Part shown: piece after piece, positions 52,200 to 63,955 of the stretch
Position numbering within the stretch: the stretch's first letter is position 1
Layout: each line of letters starts with the position of its first letter
The notes under the pieces: model-generated
Database searches by the model: none
What the model was told of the DNA's origin: nothing
What the model saw: only the letters and a program-made list of their open reading frames with translations
Assembly: GCA_025667525.1 (NCBI GenBank)
Contig: CM046876.1
Coordinates: 528,218,538-528,282,537, forward strand
Direction of reading: 5' to 3'
Origin: Glebionis coronaria
Taxonomy: Eukaryota > Streptophyta > Magnoliopsida > Asterales > Asteraceae
Length of the DNA stretch: 64,000 nucleotides
Translations under genes and position numbers: made by a program

Positions 52200-53960
52200 G
52201 TGTTTTGAAAAGAGGTTCTGTTCTTGAGATAAGATTTATGTTAAACCCTATCCCGTGGTTAGGAAGGAAATTTCTGGAAATGCAAAATAAGATCTGCTGA
52301 TCAGAAATTTAAGGAACTTCAGAAGTGGATTATAACTAGTGGCTAGAAAGTCTTTGTAGCTATGGACTGATAAGTCACACGCTTGTAAGGCAGAAACAAT
52401 TTGTACTGATTTTTCTGGCAAAATATAATGAATATATTTGGGATTTAGTAAGACGGATCTCGTCGTTAACTGAAAGGAGAACTTTAATAAACATGGGTGG
52501 TACTGTGGTGACTTTCACTGAATGTGTTCTTCTGTAACCTCACAGAATGATTACCGTGTGTTTAATCTGAATAATACTCTAGTGGTGGTGACTGAATTTT
52601 AATGATCTGATCCATGCGTGGCATAATAGAACGGGTATACCCCTTTCTGAAGGGTACCCTAAATTTCTAAGGGCCTGGTTTAGAAACATACTGGAGTTAT
52701 GAGTTCTGACTCATATTTTGAGAAGATCTTCGTATGACATGTATCATCATTGGTATCCTTACATGTGTCTACCGAAATGATACTTGGGACTTGTGTCTTG
52801 ACTGATGTCTTGACTGATGTCTTGACATATGTTTTTAGTAGGTGAATCTGAATAAGGTTGAGAGTTTCTGGTAACTGTTAGGATCGGCGGACCGATTAGA
52901 CTGCTGACCTCTGTATTTTTGGTCACGTTCTTTCCGGAGTTCTGATGGCTACTGACTTGATTAATATAAGCACGGTGTTTGTCATTACCGCATTGTCTGT
53001 TAGTTTCCTGACAGTCATTATCATGATCGTGATTCATGTAACTATTCTGCTGAGTGGCCGGCTGAGTTCCGGTTCCCACTCTTCTGAATGAACGGTTAGC
53101 TGAGTAACGTGCGACAGCTAACTGAGGAAGTAAGGCATGGAATAGAATGATAGTGTCTGATGGTTGAAATTTACTCTTGTCAGAAATTTCAAATTTATAG
53201 TTTTCGTCCTTGCTCTGCAGTGTCTTTATAGTATAACAGCATCAGCATCAGCATCTTGAGAAATCTCCAAAGTATCAGCAGCATCAGCAATTATGAGGTC
53301 TTCAAAGTGTTCGCATCATCAGCATCTGGTAAAATCTTCAACTCACGCGCAACATCAACATCTGGTAAAATATCGACAAGCGGAAATACCTGAGGTGATT
53401 AGGGATCGATTAACGGTACACATGGTGTAAGGTGCATGGGGTACACCTAAAATACTGTACGTGAAGTACATAATGAATACTATTCATGTGGTACCGCTGA
53501 AGGTTTGCTGATATAATCGATACTGGTGTAAAACGTCTGACACGGTCAATCGAAAAATAATTGGATTTAACTGGTTAGCAACTGAACCGAAACAGTTAAC
53601 ATGATAGGCTGAAAATTTCTGTGTAGACTTAATGCTGGTTGTATAGAGGTTCAAGAATATGATTAAACAGAATTTCAACAGTGGTCAGCATGAAGACATG
53701 ACTGATGAAGATAAAACCTGATTATTATGAGAACAAGATTTAACTGTAACCCCTTCTGTATCTTAGCATGAAAACAACATCACTTTGCTAAAAACATAAT
53801 CCTCATAAGGAGACATGAACTTAGTCAGCCTGAAAATGACATCAACTTGGGATTGTGAGAACTGGATGGTTACAAGGAACATAAGAGTATGATAACTGAG
53901 GTTTAGCAACAATTGGTGTGGATGACTATAGTTCAATCAACATAATTTAAAGAAGAGAAC
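52200..53960. other. Interior of the non-autonomous element, no coding function seen
   Basis: Mostly unrecognisable sequence. 53225-53360 has an imperfect CAGCAT/ATCAGC microsatellite. A 106-codon minus frame at 52759-53079 is rich in Asn, Gln, Ser and Thr; it could be a worn gag end, but no zinc knuckle can be confirmed and I do not call it a gene. Confidence 0.4.
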
Positions 53961-54370
53961 ATGTGACTAAGTATGGGCGATTCTGGTTCGATCCATACTT
54001 GTAAAAAAATCTTATGAGAACTGGCATGTATAGAAATTTACCATCTGGGAATAAATATGGTTGGCTGTAGTCCAACCCATACCAGTCAAAACTTATAAAA
54101 TGTCATGACATGGCAAAGGTGAACAACTATGGCTCGGTTTACAAAATGACCTTCGACTGAAAATCATGAATTTTGACCTGAAAAATGGTGAACGTTGTTG
54201 GCTGGTTCACCCAGTAATATTTGACTGAAAACACGAATCTGACATGAGTAAGGGTAAACGCCTATGGGTCGGTTTACCAAAACAACATCTGACGGGAAAG
54301 GGTGAACGCATATGGGTCGGTTCACCAAAACAAAATTCACAGAAAAGCACATGCGACTAAATATGGTCAG
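53960..54370 (-). repeat. Series of repeated stem-loops in the element's leader
   Basis: Five to seven units, spaced about 45-70 bases. Each contains a short inverted repeat of the type GGTGAAC...GGTTCACC around a TATGGGTCGG-like loop side. The clearest are at about 54187-54214, 54248-54276 and 54298-54327; weaker ones lie near 53970-53998, 54055-54083, 54116-54143 and 54363-54388. They lie between the primer binding site (54547) and the position where gag would start on the minus strand. Confidence 0.65.
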
Positions 54371-54546
54371 TCCTGTACCAACCTTTTACTTAGTCAAAAC
54401 TTTAAGAAAACTGACTGATAAATGGAGAAAACTGGCTGATAAATGCATGAGAAACATGAAAGATAACAACGCCAAAATCTGGAAAGTTCCTGGTGACTAC
54501 CCACTAGTCACAGGTCAAGTTTTAGAGCCTACAGGTCGAACCTTGC

Positions 54547-54558
54547 GCTCTGATACCA
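54547..54558 (-). other. Primer binding site of the non-autonomous element
   Basis: TGGTATCAGAGC on the minus strand, four bases (TAAT on the plus strand) inside the right LTR. Complementary to the 3' end of initiator tRNA-Met. Makes the right LTR the 5' LTR. Confidence 0.92.
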
Positions 54559-54562
54559 TAAT

Positions 54563-56974
54563 TGTAACACCCCACTTGGATAAGTGGACCGTTACGTGTA
54601 TTTATGGCGTGTCATCAAAGCATAAGGTAAATGTCCTAAAACATTAACTGACCATAAAGGAAATACCGGAATCAAACATCGGCAATCCAAACATAAGCCC
54701 AAAACATGAAAAGTAAAATACTGAAAGAAAGGACTAAACAATGTCCAAATAAGCAGAATAATGCAAGTACATAAAGTAAGAAGTCTGGATAGCTTCCATC
54801 CAAATGCACATGCTCTCAGAATCCTAAGACGTCCTGGTGTACCTGCCGTTAGAACATGGAAGGAACTACGGCTGAGCATAACGCTCAGTGAACGGATATG
54901 AAACATGATAAGGAATTACTAAAATGAAGCAAATGATAAAATACTGAAGCTGTAAGACTGATAAGTAAAGTTGCAGCGAAAATCTGTGTATAATCTGTAA
55001 AGGCTGATTTATAAATAATAAAGCTGAACTGTTATCTGTCAAATCTGAAAACATGCATTTACTGTATTTTAATTGCCAGAGCTTATATAGGTCATGTGCT
55101 GTAACAACGTTGCATGAATAACTGGAGGGGTGACCTCGTCATGCTGTAGAGGGGTGACCTCTAAATAACTGTGCTGGGTGGAGGGATCAGCTCCAATGTG
55201 AAGGATGTAGAGCACACACCACATTCACCTGCTAAACTGTAAACTGTAGCCTAGGATGCATCCATACGCCCCACTAATAATACTTATAAAATGGCCAAGC
55301 TGAGCTGAGTGGGACGATGCAGGATATCACTCTCCTGCATGTGAGTCACGACACCGGTGCCTCTAGTGTCGTGGTTACGGTACCTCCGTAACTAGTACAT
55401 AAACTAATCATGCTTGTATATAATGCTCAGGCAATTTATTTAGTTATTGATATGATTACTGATAAACTTAAACATATACTGGGGAAAACATTTGGCTGCA
55501 GACGGGGAATCCTAATCATGCATAAGAAAGGAAGTCCTTACTGAAAGGACGGGAATCCGTACGATCAATCAACTAAACGAAAGAGACAGCGAACCATAAT
55601 AGTAGAGAGATAGGAATATCCGTACCTTAAATGGCGATAACGTTTTATTCGATGCCCAATTTATACTTGAGTCAATATCTACAATTTACAAACTAGTATT
55701 ATTTATTTAATTGTCTTAAGATATTTTTACAAATCATAATCCAAAATGTACGGACCATGATTTAGTTTCCTTTATTCCAAAAACCAACTTATTATCTTGC
55801 TGCATTAATATGTATCTTGACGTTGATGTGTGTATATGATACTTTACATGTTATACAATGATTAAACTGATAATTACATCATACAAGCTAGTACCATGCA
55901 ACATGATTTGCCAACAACAAAAAAAACTCATATGCAACGCATGATTTAGTGTTTAAGCTGTACCTTCGAGCAAAAATCCATGGTCGAAACATTGAAACAC
56001 AACACCATATTTGACGAGACAGGGTTAAACCCGAGACCCAAACGCAAACACGAACCGAACACTTGAAGCCAGAACTACACGTAAATGGATAGATGAACCC
56101 AAATCCTTGCTAATCACAACTATAGGTCTATAGTCACCAACGAAAGTACCCGAACCGTGTTTTCAGATATGACATGATCAAGCTAAAGGTGAGCAGACTC
56201 CGACTCGAACAATAGCACAAACCGACAAGACCCATGCTTTGAGCCGAACACATACGGTCAATTCTTTTGTGATATTGTCATGAAGGTGACAAATGTGATA
56301 TATTTAGTAAATGAGTATTGGAATAAGGATGTAACAGCTTTTTTTTTGTGATTGTGATAAGGAGAATAATAGGTGATTAAATGAGCCAGTTATGCCTAAA
56401 CTTTCGGTAATTTATTTTGCTACATTTGACCACCTCTTTTACTAAAACGGAAACGTGTTACGATTCAATACTGATATCTTTTTTCTATGTATCTTTAGTT
56501 GACAATACTAGATATCAAAATTTTATGAAATACTCGATTATTACAGTAGATAATAGGTTGTCATATCATGAAGATATAGTTTCTAAATATAAGCTTGAAT
56601 TAGCCTTTATTTGGTTTAACATTCACTAATCAAAAGTAATAAGATGAATTAAACTAGTATGTTTCAAAGTAGCAATTGTTCTAACTCAAAACGTTTTTTT
56701 TTTATTTAAAAGGTATTATAATTCTTATTAAAATTATAACTTAACGTTTTTATATCAAATTCTTATAATATAAACTTTACGTTATATTCAAAATGATGAA
56801 ATAAAATACAAACCAATTTTTTTTTTTTTAATTCTTTTTTTTTTCGTAACGTAAGTATCTTTTCTATATAATAATACGTTCGTAATAATTATTTTTCCGA
56901 ATAATTTTGTATATAGTTTATAATAGTCGAGACTGCGTATTTAAATATTCTGATTTTTAAATACGGGTTTTACA
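54563..56974 (-). repeat. 5' LTR (right) of the non-autonomous element
   Basis: 2412 bp, same ends as the left copy. Followed by the duplication TAAAC at 56975-56979. Confidence 0.95.
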
Positions 56975-58276
56975 TAAACTTAACGAACGAGGACTAACGA
57001 GGTGAAACACTTAACGAACTAAGCCCTAAATGGTATTTTTGAAGTTACTATACTACAAGGACTTGCGTGTAATTTTAATTTAATTAAAAATATTAATAAA
57101 GTATTTTATTAATAAATTAAATTAATTATTTTGAGTATTAAATAAATTACTAATATTTATTTACGAGACTTAATAAACAAACGAACCATATTAAATATAT
57201 TTGGATCCTTAATAAAATTAAAAGGGAAATATTATTTTCTTACAATTAATTAAATTAAATAAAAATCTATTTATTTAATTTATTACACTTTTGTTGGACA
57301 ATCTAAATATATTTTTAGAAACTAAAAATATATATTATATTATTGAAAGCTCACTATAGGTTGAAGCACTTAAACAATCGTAACGACTTATAAATTCGTG
57401 ATCATGCATTTTCATCAGTTACATTTATCTGTGCAGTATTATTGTGCATTTACTGAGTCATACATAAATTACTTAGGTATTTCTACCACTTCGTGATTAT
57501 ATTGTGCCAGTTTATTCAGTGACATCATCACTACATCATTACCACTGAGGTGAGCTCATGGCCCCATCTTTACTGTATTTATAACTGGGGGAGAAAATAT
57601 ACTAAAACTTTATATATGCAAACATGCACGGATAACATCAACAAATAACAACTTATTGTTTATTGTTTGCCCCATTCTCGTGGACTGTAATAGTTAGTAG
57701 TGTAGCGTGAAATATTATGAATAGATATATTCGGGTATTGACAACACCCGGCCTGCGTGACTTGCTATCACGAAACGCTTAGGCAAAGCAACAGGTTTAT
57801 TTCATTTTCGGACTGAGGGAAACAACATCAGGTTTGACATTAATGACGCCTGAGCATCATGTCTAGCTTCTATTACAGGACAATAGGAACTTCTATAGTA
57901 TTGGTTGTGATTGTCCTACTATGATCGTGGTGTTTGGCATATCGGTACATTTATTTATTAAATTAAACATGTGAATTCACCAACCTCGTGTTGACCCCCC
58001 ACATTTTATTTTATATGTGTTCTCAAGAAAATAAACAGGTTCATGCATTGGATTCCAGCATCATTGAAGCATCATGGTACCATCGGGCTGGGATATATTT
58101 CACATTATTAATAAATGTTGTTTTCAGACAAGATACTAAATATGTACAATTTAATTCATGTAATATGTTTTAAATGACTATTATGATCATTGCTCTATAT
58201 ACTGTGTGCTATCGATCCACCAAAGTAACACCCCACGTACTATTCCGGTGCATTTGACCATTATGGGGGTGTTACA
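56975..58276 (+). repeat. 3' LTR of the Tekay element, last part
   Basis: AT-rich non-coding piece ending GGGGGTGTTACA, with a GTAACACC word about 50 bases before the end, as in the LTR remnant ending at 11478. The block GTGAGCTCATGGCC (57550) is shared in position with that remnant. No gene seen. Confidence 0.65.
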
Positions 58277-59611
58277 CATTTTAACCGAGTTGTGACCAAA
58301 ATGCGTCGTTATATTACTTAAATGATCAAACTATTTGCTAAACAACTACACAAAGTTAATATAATTTGACTGGTGTGTTTGGATGTGCAATACCACGAGT
58401 TTATGTGAGCTTGAGCTGTTAAAATAAGCTAGTTTAGTTTATAAATAAGTTTTATTTGATGCACAAACTTATAAAAGCTTAATTACCTATAACCTTCCGT
58501 AAGCTCAAGCGAATGGAAATGAGCTCTTAGAAATAAGTAGATCTTGTGCATAGTTAAGTAAATATATAAAAGCTTGAATATATGTTACTTTACTTGTTTA
58601 GCTTGATGTATTTTTTTGTAATTTTACAATACTAAGCTCTAGCTTAACTGCCTCGTCAAACACATTTACGAAAATAAAGCCTCTAGCTTCAAGCATATAT
58701 CGAGCTCCAGCTAAAACCAATTTCACCAAACACAACCAATATGACATCTTCTTTCCTACTCATCCTTAATGGGAGTTGTTATCTCTCACAAAGAAAGGGA
58801 TTAGCAACTCACATTCTATCATTTGATCACTTACATGTACTCTTGAAAGTGTGACATTTCATTCTCAGGAGTAATACTTCCACACGCAGGGTAAAATTGT
58901 GGTGTGACATTCCATTCCACAAGTTTATCTTGGTCAATCTAAACTAATCAGTAGCATCATTAAATAGTGCGCTTTAGTATGTGGTATGTGGTCATAGTCT
59001 CGTAGATAACCAGTGGATAATCCATGATCTTCATATAATCGAGTGACTTAATATTTCAAACTTTGAAAATATGTTCAGATTTCTCGAATCTAAAACATAC
59101 AGTAGTACTCTAATGTCTGAAAATATATTTTAAAATTGGCAGATTATACGTAACATATGCCAAACGCATAATCAACATCGTCGTTGGTTACTCATGATAT
59201 CAATCACAAGTATTTCAATGTTTAAACTATGACTGTTGTCTAACGGTCAAAAATTAGAACATATGTTATAGATCTTATATTGTTCTACTTAAAACATTAA
59301 GTATGTCTTTCAGAATTGGTAGATTTATACCCAAACTTTAATGTTTGCCAAATACATTGATCATCAAAGCATTGTCCAACGGCTATATCGTTTTTTCTTT
59401 TCCAAATCTGTTAAAAACTTAATATATTAAAAGTATTTCCTTGTTTAAATTATAACCGTTGGCTAACGGTCAAAAATTAGAACATTATATATGATGTAAT
59501 TCATTTGTCTAAGTCCATACACCCATAAATATTTCTAGATTGTGTTTCATATCATTTTCATATCATTCTTGTTTCTGTTGTCTTTTAACTTCTCATTAAT
59601 ATCCTTCCCGT
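58277..59611 (+). other. Non-coding host sequence of U3
   Basis: Equivalent to 20863-22042 of U1 with many small differences. Contains the same CCGTTGGCTAACGGTC-type words (about 59225 and 59455). No gene recognised. Confidence 0.6.
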
Positions 59612-61050
59612 CAGTTGTCTAACTTGTCAACTCCGAAGCAAATTAATCAGCCAACAGCCTGCTGCTAAACTGTCCCCACTCTCGGTATCATCTCCTAGAT
59701 TTGATGAAGATAGGGTGTTGGTTGATTGACTTTAGCAGAGTCCAAAGGTTGATTGGCCAAATGCAATTGATGGTTAAGAGGCCAAGATGGGAAGTCATGT
59801 GTGGTTGTCATTAAAATAACATAATGGTATTACGACCCAAGTTACCCTGTTTTGTTGTGGTTACTAGAGGGCTTGATGAGCCAACCCGCACTGGGTTCAC
59901 GGGTCGTTTTTCAAGAGAGCCATTGTTAGCTGATCTGGAAATTCTTGTTTCTGGTTGTGCTGGTTTTCATGAAGAGGAGCTGACGGATTGAGATGACTTA
60001 CTTAGGTGGCATATGTGATAGTCTAGATGTCTGATGGACATTGTTATTCTTGTTCCTGTGACGGATCACGTGCGTCACGATGCCAGTTGAAATATGATAT
60101 ACCATATGATCATCTATGGGAAGTTCGTATCATCAGGACTAAAAACATTATGACTTGTTCGTAACTAATTACTTCTCCAAACTTTTTTGCCTACAAGGAA
60201 AAATGTTCACAAATGAAGAAATTGTGAGTGTTTGTTGTATTTGTATTTCGGTGTTATCAAGTTTGGCCTTAATGCGCGATTTTGAATATAGATTGTGATG
60301 ATCAAAATCCCGCATTAACGCCCAATTTAATAACACAGAATTTCACAACAAACACACATAATTTCCTCATTTTATTAAGGTATGACCATTTTTCATTGTA
60401 GGCAAAAAAAAGTTTAGAGAAGTAAATAATTACGAACAAGTCATAATGTTTTTAGACTCGATGATGATGTTCATGAACACCTCTTCAGTTAATGAACTTC
60501 CCATAGATGATCATATGGTATGCGATTATTCAACTGGCATCGTGGTGCACGTGATCCGTCACAGGAACAAGAATCACAATGTCCATCGGACATCTAGACT
60601 ATCAAATGTGCCACCTAACCCATCTCACCCATTGGTCCCTCTTCATGAAAACCAGCACAACGGGAAACAAGAAATCCAGATCAGCTAACAATGGCTCTCT
60701 TAAAAAACGACCCGTGAACCCAGTGCGGGTTAGCTCATCAAGCCCTCTAGTAACCACAACAATAGAGGTTAACTTGGGCCCTAAAACCATTAATGTTATT
60801 TCAACCACATTCCCATCAAGGCCTCTTAACAGTCAATGGCTTTTGGCCAATCAATCTTTGGACTCTGAAAAATTCAATCAACCAATACAACCATATACGG
60901 ATACAAAAGTCAAATGTGAATCCAGCTATGTTACCTTCTGGTTCCAAGAGTCACAAAATTGGTCATTCCCCTCAGTTTTCTAACTCGTCAACTCCGAAGC
61001 AAAATGATCCGCCAAACAGTCTCACTCTCGGTATCATCTCCTAGATTTTA
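59612..61050. repeat. Large inverted repeat of a gene-like fragment, flanked by direct repeats (U3)
   Basis: Same structure as in U1. Arms are 59718-60285 (minus reading) and 60305-60885 (plus reading), with the axis near 60297. Outer direct repeats begin CAGTTGTCTAACT at 59612 and CAGTTTTCTAACTCG at 60973. The left arm here keeps a ~45-base piece lost in U1 but has lost about 25 bases near 60130. The right arm gives the same unrecognised broken protein reading (DDHMVCDYSTGIVVHVIRHR). Confidence 0.8.
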
Positions 61051-61116
61051 TGCAAATAGTAAATTCATATGCTCTTCTTTATCAACTCAACCTAATCATG
61101 GGAAACAGGATACATC

Positions 61117-62069
61117 TATTATGGGCTATTAGGGTTTCCATATCATTATAAATATGTCATCAATAAACACATAATACCTACTAGGGGTGAGCATGGTTCG
61201 GTTTTTGTATAAAACCAAAACCGAACCAACAAATTTTGGTTTTTGATTTATAGGAACCATTCGGTTTCGGTTTTGTGTTGGTTTGGTTTTTCGGTTGTCG
61301 ATTTACTTACGGTTTGGTTTTTCGGTTTTTTTCGGTTTCTATATGATTTATCGAGCTTCGCTTTTACAAGTCGATTTCGAATATACCATAAACCGACACG
61401 TTAAAAGTTTTAAATAAACAATAACAATAAGAAACACAACATTAACAATAAGGAAAAAATATCATATAAAATCCTAAAAAAATCATTTATGCGTATAAAT
61501 CAACACAATAGTAACAATGAAAACCTAATTAAAAAAACAACCTAGAAGAAAACTTATTATTTAGTCATGTTCAGTAAGCATATGAAAAAATGATTAGTTA
61601 TTAAACATGATATAATTAATCTAGCGTAGCATATTCATCGTTCATTAGCTTCGACGTGAACTCTTATATATATTCTCATGTTTATAGAGATCGGTTCGGT
61701 TTATATCGGTTTTTTTTAATGCTAAAACCAAACTGAACAAAAAGCTTCGGATTTTTTAAAATGAAAAAATCGAACCATCGGTTTTTCAATCGGTTTCGGT
61801 TTTTTAGGTTTCGGTTCTTTGTTTTTTTTGGGTTTAGGTTCGGGTTTTCGGTTTCTTGCACACCCCTAATACCTACGGTTTTTTTTAATCAGTTTATGTT
61901 TAATTCCAGTCCGAGCTTTCGTTATTTCACCGCTTGGACTGCCGGGGAGTATTAGATGATAGATGGCCCAAGCCCGATCTGTGAGTTATGGGCTATTAGG
62001 GTTTGCGTATCATTATAAATATGTCATCAATAAACACATAATACCTACAGGTTTTTCTATCATTCTACA
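61117..62069 (+). mobile_element. Internally deleted copia-type LTR element containing a hAT MITE
   Basis: Flanked by ACATC (61112-61116 and 62070-62074). The right terminal repeat (61950-62069, TATTAGATGATAG...TTCTACA) is preceded by a polypurine-like GCCGGGGAG. The left terminal repeat (61117-61181) shares the block from TGGGCTATTAGGG to ATACCTAC but lacks the first ~35 bases after TATTA. Almost no internal region remains, so it is TRIM-like. U1 has the uninterrupted site at 23519-23540. Confidence 0.8.
61182..61868. mobile_element. hAT-type non-autonomous element (687 bp)
   Basis: Ends TAGGGGTGAGCA and TGCACACCCCTA are inverted repeats (11 of 12). The 8-bp duplication ATACCTAC lies at 61174-61181 and 61869-61876. 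Subterminal regions are rich in GGTTCGGTTTTT-type words, a known feature of a widespread plant hAT MITE group. No transposase. Confidence 0.92.
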
Positions 62070-62074
62070 ACATC

Positions 62075-62700
62075 TGCTCTATCTTCAGTGTCACCATTAG
62101 AACATATTTATATTTGAATCCATGTGACACATATATTGACTTGATACATTTAAGGAATTTCCGCACGCCAGGTTCCGCCTAAGGATGGCTTACATCCACT
62201 GTCAAAGAGAAACTCGCATGGACAACATTAATTTAGCACAAATCCCACTCGTATTGTGTTGATAGCTTCTGGACAGCCTCGTTCATAAAAACATGTTTCA
62301 GCAATGGTTGATTTTGGCATGCATGTGTAGATTGTGAGATTTGTGCAACCCAAGCAGAGATAAGTTTTGTTGCAGCTGAAGTTTCACCTGCAACAAAAAC
62401 CACATAATCCCAATAATCATATATTTATGAATAAATTTTAGGTACCTGATCTGATTGGCATGGTTGTGCTCTTGCTGAGAAATCAAGCTACTTAATGTCA
62501 TGTATTTAATAAGATGTTTGAATTGACTTGTTTGACTCGATTTTTTCTTTGGTTTGAGTACTTTGGTATTGAGTCAGTGGTGCCGAGTTCAGAAGGAGAA
62601 GTATGATCATCGGCCATCGGGATTCCGCTATATCTTCTTTCGGGTGTGTGAGAAAGTAAAGGAGTTTAAGTTTGTCAACTCTACGGCAAGTTACTCTTTC
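62075..62700 (+). other. Non-coding or exon-remnant host sequence (U3)
   Basis: Equivalent to 23541-24180 of U1, with frequent substitutions and several indels. No gene recognised. Confidence 0.45.
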
Positions 62701-63784
62701 TATAAGTTTTTTTGTTTAGAGTTGTGTTGTCTGTGCTAGTGTTGAAGAAAGGATCCCGCAGCTTGGAAAGAATATATTTAAGCTTCCCAAATATCTTTTT
62801 GGCAATTTTAATCTAGTAAATTAAAATCCGGTTTAATTTTACTTGTTTTTTAACTACAAGTCTGCAACTGTAACTTTCCACTATATGTTATACTGTATTT
62901 GGTTATAAATACCCATGCTTATTTGTGTTGCGGAGTTCGTTGGAACTAAAAAGGATGGCATGTTGCATAAGGATCTGGCCTAAGTAGTGGCGCACTGGGG
63001 CGCGTATAGTTCTGTCATACAAAGAAAAGTGAGGAGGCCTGTCAATCTTGTCTGTTCCCGTCCTACTCACTAGGAAATCGAAGAGCGGTTTGCGCCCCAA
63101 CCCCTCAACAGTCAACAACATTGTTGAAGCATCCAACCTTTTTTTTTTCTCGCGACTGCTATTTTAATAGACAATTGCACAACCATTTTTCACTTGTGAG
63201 ACTCAGCGAGACGAACACTTCAATGCTTATTACATATATGAGTCACTTAGAAACACCTCTTACATATGACTCGCTCAACGTGTACAGGTTTCGTGAATCG
63301 ATCTTAAACTTGTTCTGACTCATTACATATTGAACTCATCTTTTTGCCCAATTGTGCGTCTGATACATCCAATATGTGAAGATTCATTTCTGTAGACATG
63401 CTCATCTAACTAAGCTGATGAAAGAAAATAAAGGTACAATTTGGTAACATGTGTAGAGTGAAATATCATTGAACCACTGTTCGTTAGATTTGGGCATGTA
63501 AAAGCTTCAGTCTCGAAATGTTTTTTTAAATATACCTTTCATTCATGTATGACACTAACTTTCAAAATCATGAATTCTAGTAGTCGTGATCACGGTATGA
63601 AACCAGCACGAGACCAGACCTGACTGGAGTGGTGACCAGAGAACCATGAAAAATACTACCAAAATCCGTACCAGAAAAGTAAGCTATAAAACCCCCGCCC
63701 CCAACGTCAAAACATAGCCGCCACTGGTCATGAATCCGTAAGTGGCAAGTAAGGTAAACATTCAAACCAAGTTATTACAGTAAA
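62701..63784 (+). other. Homogenised upstream block of the tRNA pair (U3)
   Basis: No difference from 24181-25263 found by eye. Contains the shared TATA-like box at 62904-62911. No gene called. Confidence 0.65.
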
Positions 63785-63789
63785 GCGGG

Positions 63790-63832
<43 letters not shown>

Positions 63833-63857
63833 ACGTGTTCGATCCACGTTCACCGCA
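63785..63857 (+). tRNA. tRNA-Phe (GAA), copy 4 position
   Basis: 73 nt, identical to the genes at 18299 and 25264, including the A-T T-stem pair. Third Phe gene of the window. Confidence 0.95.
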
Positions 63858-63955
63858 TTTATTCAACATTTTGTTTGGTTGAAGGCCAGTTGTTTATTTG
63901 AATCTCATATCTTTGAATCAGGATATTAGTTATCCTGCGAAATAATTCATCAAAT

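Larger units (their letters stand above)
47617..56974 (-). mobile_element. Non-autonomous gypsy-type LTR element (9358 bp), very recent
   Basis: Two 2412-bp LTRs of equal length with a constant offset of 6946 bases and only one substitution seen by eye (49730 T versus 56676 C). A perfect 5-bp duplication TAAAC flanks the element. The initiator-Met primer site and polypurine tract show minus orientation; on that strand the LTR reads TGTAAAACCC...GGTGTTACA. The 4534-bp interior has no usable coding frame, only degenerate RT pieces. The element must therefore have been moved by enzymes of another copy (a LARD-like or defective derivative of a Tekay-type element). Confidence 0.9.
40097..58276 (+). 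mobile_element. Tekay/Del chromovirus, 5'-truncated, with nested insertions in its 3' LTR
   Basis: Pol from inside the protease domain to a C-terminal chromodomain (40097-43252), then a 3' LTR starting TGTAAAACC at 43306 and ending GGGGGTGTTACA at 58276. The LTR is interrupted by an LTR remnant (45731-47348) and a complete minus-strand element (47617-56974). The 5' LTR, gag and most of the protease are missing: at 40096/40097 LINE-derived host sequence changes directly into protease. At the right end host sequence resumes at 58277 with the equivalent of 20863, so about 250 bp of host sequence is also missing. No target duplication is expected or seen. Confidence 0.8.
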
